64,000 nt of DNA from Hemibagrus wyckioides. Its lineage: Eukaryota; Chordata; Actinopteri; Siluriformes; Bagridae. How positions within the stretch are numbered: the stretch's first letter is position 1; the number at the start of each line of letters is the position of its first letter. The position numbers were made by a program, and so were the translations under genes. Of this stretch, positions 62,601 through 64,000 are shown one piece after another. The stretch covers positions 23,198,852 to 23,262,851 of the forward strand of contig NC_080720.1 of assembly GCF_019097595.1 (NCBI RefSeq). Reading direction: 5' to 3'. The notes under the pieces were generated by a model. The model ran no database searches, was not told the origin of the DNA, and worked only from the letters and a program-made list of their open reading frames with translations.

Positions 62601-63255
62601 TTGGTCATACCAATGCTGCATATTTTTTTGAACCAAAAGACATCTCCAGATCATTATTTATTATTATGTTTATTGGATCTTCCCCCTACTTTCAAGCTCC
62701 TATGGAAAACAAATTGGTAGGTCTGGTAATATAATCTGTGTAAACCTTGATATCATGGCAATTTACTGTAATATTGTGTAAAGATGACAAAACTGCTATA
62801 TCACACAAGCCTAAAGATGATTTTACCAATATTGACTGAAAACTAAAGAAAATGTTCAGACTCATAGTAGATACAGAGTCAGTCCCTGTACTACTGTGTG
62901 CAAAGCAGCAAAATTCACTCTGGATTAGATGCACATTCATAACTTGAGGTAATATTGCATAGCCTAGTCAAAGGAATGAAACTCCCTGCACAAGCATCTA
63001 CGTTCTTCCTTTTTTACACTGCATCTGACATTATATTATCTTATATTGATTTTTAAAGATAATATCTAATTAAAATTAAAGTGCTATTTCTCTTTATACT
63101 TATTAATCTTAATAATACTTTAACTAACCATTTGTTATTCAGTAGAAAATCATATATACTATGTTGAAAATACATCTAATTCTCCTGGAAAAATTTTAAA
63201 CCTGTGCAGTTGTAAATTCTAGAATTAGAATTTTATTTAGAAAATGTGTGCCATT
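59661..63255. other. Intergenic, no gene recognised
   Basis: AT-rich sequence downstream of stk4. Contains (CATA)n at about 61597-61620, (AAAT)n at about 62325-62352 and a short (TAG/TAA)n around 62200-62240. No coding region with homology or splice support was found. Confidence 0.5.
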
Positions 63256-63281
63256 TATGTATGTATGTATGTATGTATGTA
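63256..63281. repeat. (TATG)n microsatellite
   Basis: About six TATG units immediately left of the rearranged Tc1 element. Confidence 0.9.
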
Positions 63282-63917
63282 CACTATTTTGCCAACAGTT
63301 TTGGGAACCCCTCCACATCACTGAATTCAGGTGTTGTTTTTAAGCGTTTGGGCTTGGCTTCTTAGTTCCAGTGAGAGGAACTCTTAATGTGTCAGCATAC
63401 TAAGACATTTTGGACCAGATAGAACACCTTTGGGATAAATTTGAGCGGAGACTGCCAGCCAGGCCTTCTCATCCAATATCAGTGACTGACCTCACAAATG
63501 CTCTTCTAGAGGAATGGTCAAAAATTCCCATAAACACAATCCTAAACCTTGTGGAAAGGCTTCCCAGAAGATTTGAAGCTGTAATAGCTGCAAAGGGCAG
63601 GCCCACTCTATATTAAAGTCATGCGCATGTAAAGGCAGACATTCCAGTTTTGGCTACTTTCTGCTCTAATTCATCCCAAGTTCCTCCACACCAAACTCAA
63701 TCATCTTGTGCACTGGTCGCAGTCATGTTGGAACCAGAAGGGTTCATCCCCAAACTGTTCCCACAAAGTTGGGAGCATGAAATTGTCCAAAATGTCTTGG
63801 TATGCTGAAGCATTAAGAGTTCCTTTTACTTGAACTAAGGGGCCAATCCCAACCCCTGAAAAACAACACTTTATTTCAATGTTTTGGGGGTGTCCTAATA
63901 CTTTTGGCTATATAGTG
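63282..63917. mobile_element. Rearranged non-autonomous Tc1, family-A-like
   Basis: A 636-bp element with TA on both sides (63280-63281, 63918-63919) and ends CACTATTTTGCCAACAGTTT and, as complement, CACTATATAGCCAAAAGTAT. The left part carries the C-terminal transposase coding on the + strand (63404-63616: IEHLWDKFERRLPARPSHP and ALLEEWSKIPINTILNLVER). The right part (about 63655-63875) matches 1230-1505 of the intact copy in the antisense direction, so the two transposase pieces face opposite ways. The middle and the N-terminal part are lost. Confidence 0.88.
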
Positions 63918-64000
63918 TATTTATGGACATGCTTGTATCAGAGTTGGAAGGTTTGATCCTGGTCTGACTTGTTTTTAAGTCTGCATGTTTCCTACACATT

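Overview
This window is vertebrate nuclear DNA, almost certainly from a ray-finned fish. It is AT-rich, has multi-exon genes with GT-AG introns, and is crowded with fish-type Tc1/mariner transposons, L1-type retrotransposons and long AT, CA and AAT microsatellites. The mix of Tc1 families with an L1 that starts near an AAGATGGCGG motif would suit an otophysan such as a catfish or characin, but that is inference.

Three protein-coding genes lie on the + strand, head to tail. (1) Positions 1-4422 hold the 3' end of a contactin (CNTN3/4/5/6 subfamily, most like CNTN4): the last four coding exons, covering the end of a fibronectin III domain, the last FNIII domain and a GPI-anchor signal. (2) Positions 15735-21055 hold a complete eight-exon RHEB-family small GTPase of 184 residues ending in the CaaX box CCVM. 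It is RHEB-like overall but carries residues typical of RHEBL1, so rhebl1 is the preferred name. (3) Positions 27656-52944 hold a complete eleven-exon STK4/MST1 Hippo-pathway kinase of 486 residues, with kinase domain, acidic and threonine-methionine-rich linker and C-terminal SARAH domain. The genes do not form an operon. RHEB-family GTPases activate mTORC1 and MST kinases activate LATS/YAP signalling, so both neighbours act in growth control, but the order is best read as ordinary synteny.

The remaining space is introns, UTRs and intergenic DNA filled with mobile elements. The most notable are a full-length Tc1 element (977-2224) with an uninterrupted DD34E transposase; a nearly full-length but broken L1 in stk4 intron 9 (about 41065-46376); an old L1 on the - strand split by a later DNA transposon (11380-13140); a non-autonomous hAT element with a perfect 8-bp target-site duplication (31142-32086); several Tc1 remnants or deletion derivatives; and a rearranged Tc1 derivative at 63282-63917 with transposase pieces in opposite orientations. 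Two perfect inverted repeats surround microsatellite loops (27849-27936 and 56752-56843).

I found no RNA genes, CRISPR arrays or novel multi-gene system. The hunt findings concern mobile elements, microsatellites in functional positions, promoter motifs, and paralogue or exon-structure questions. All comparisons with known families are from memory, with no database search.
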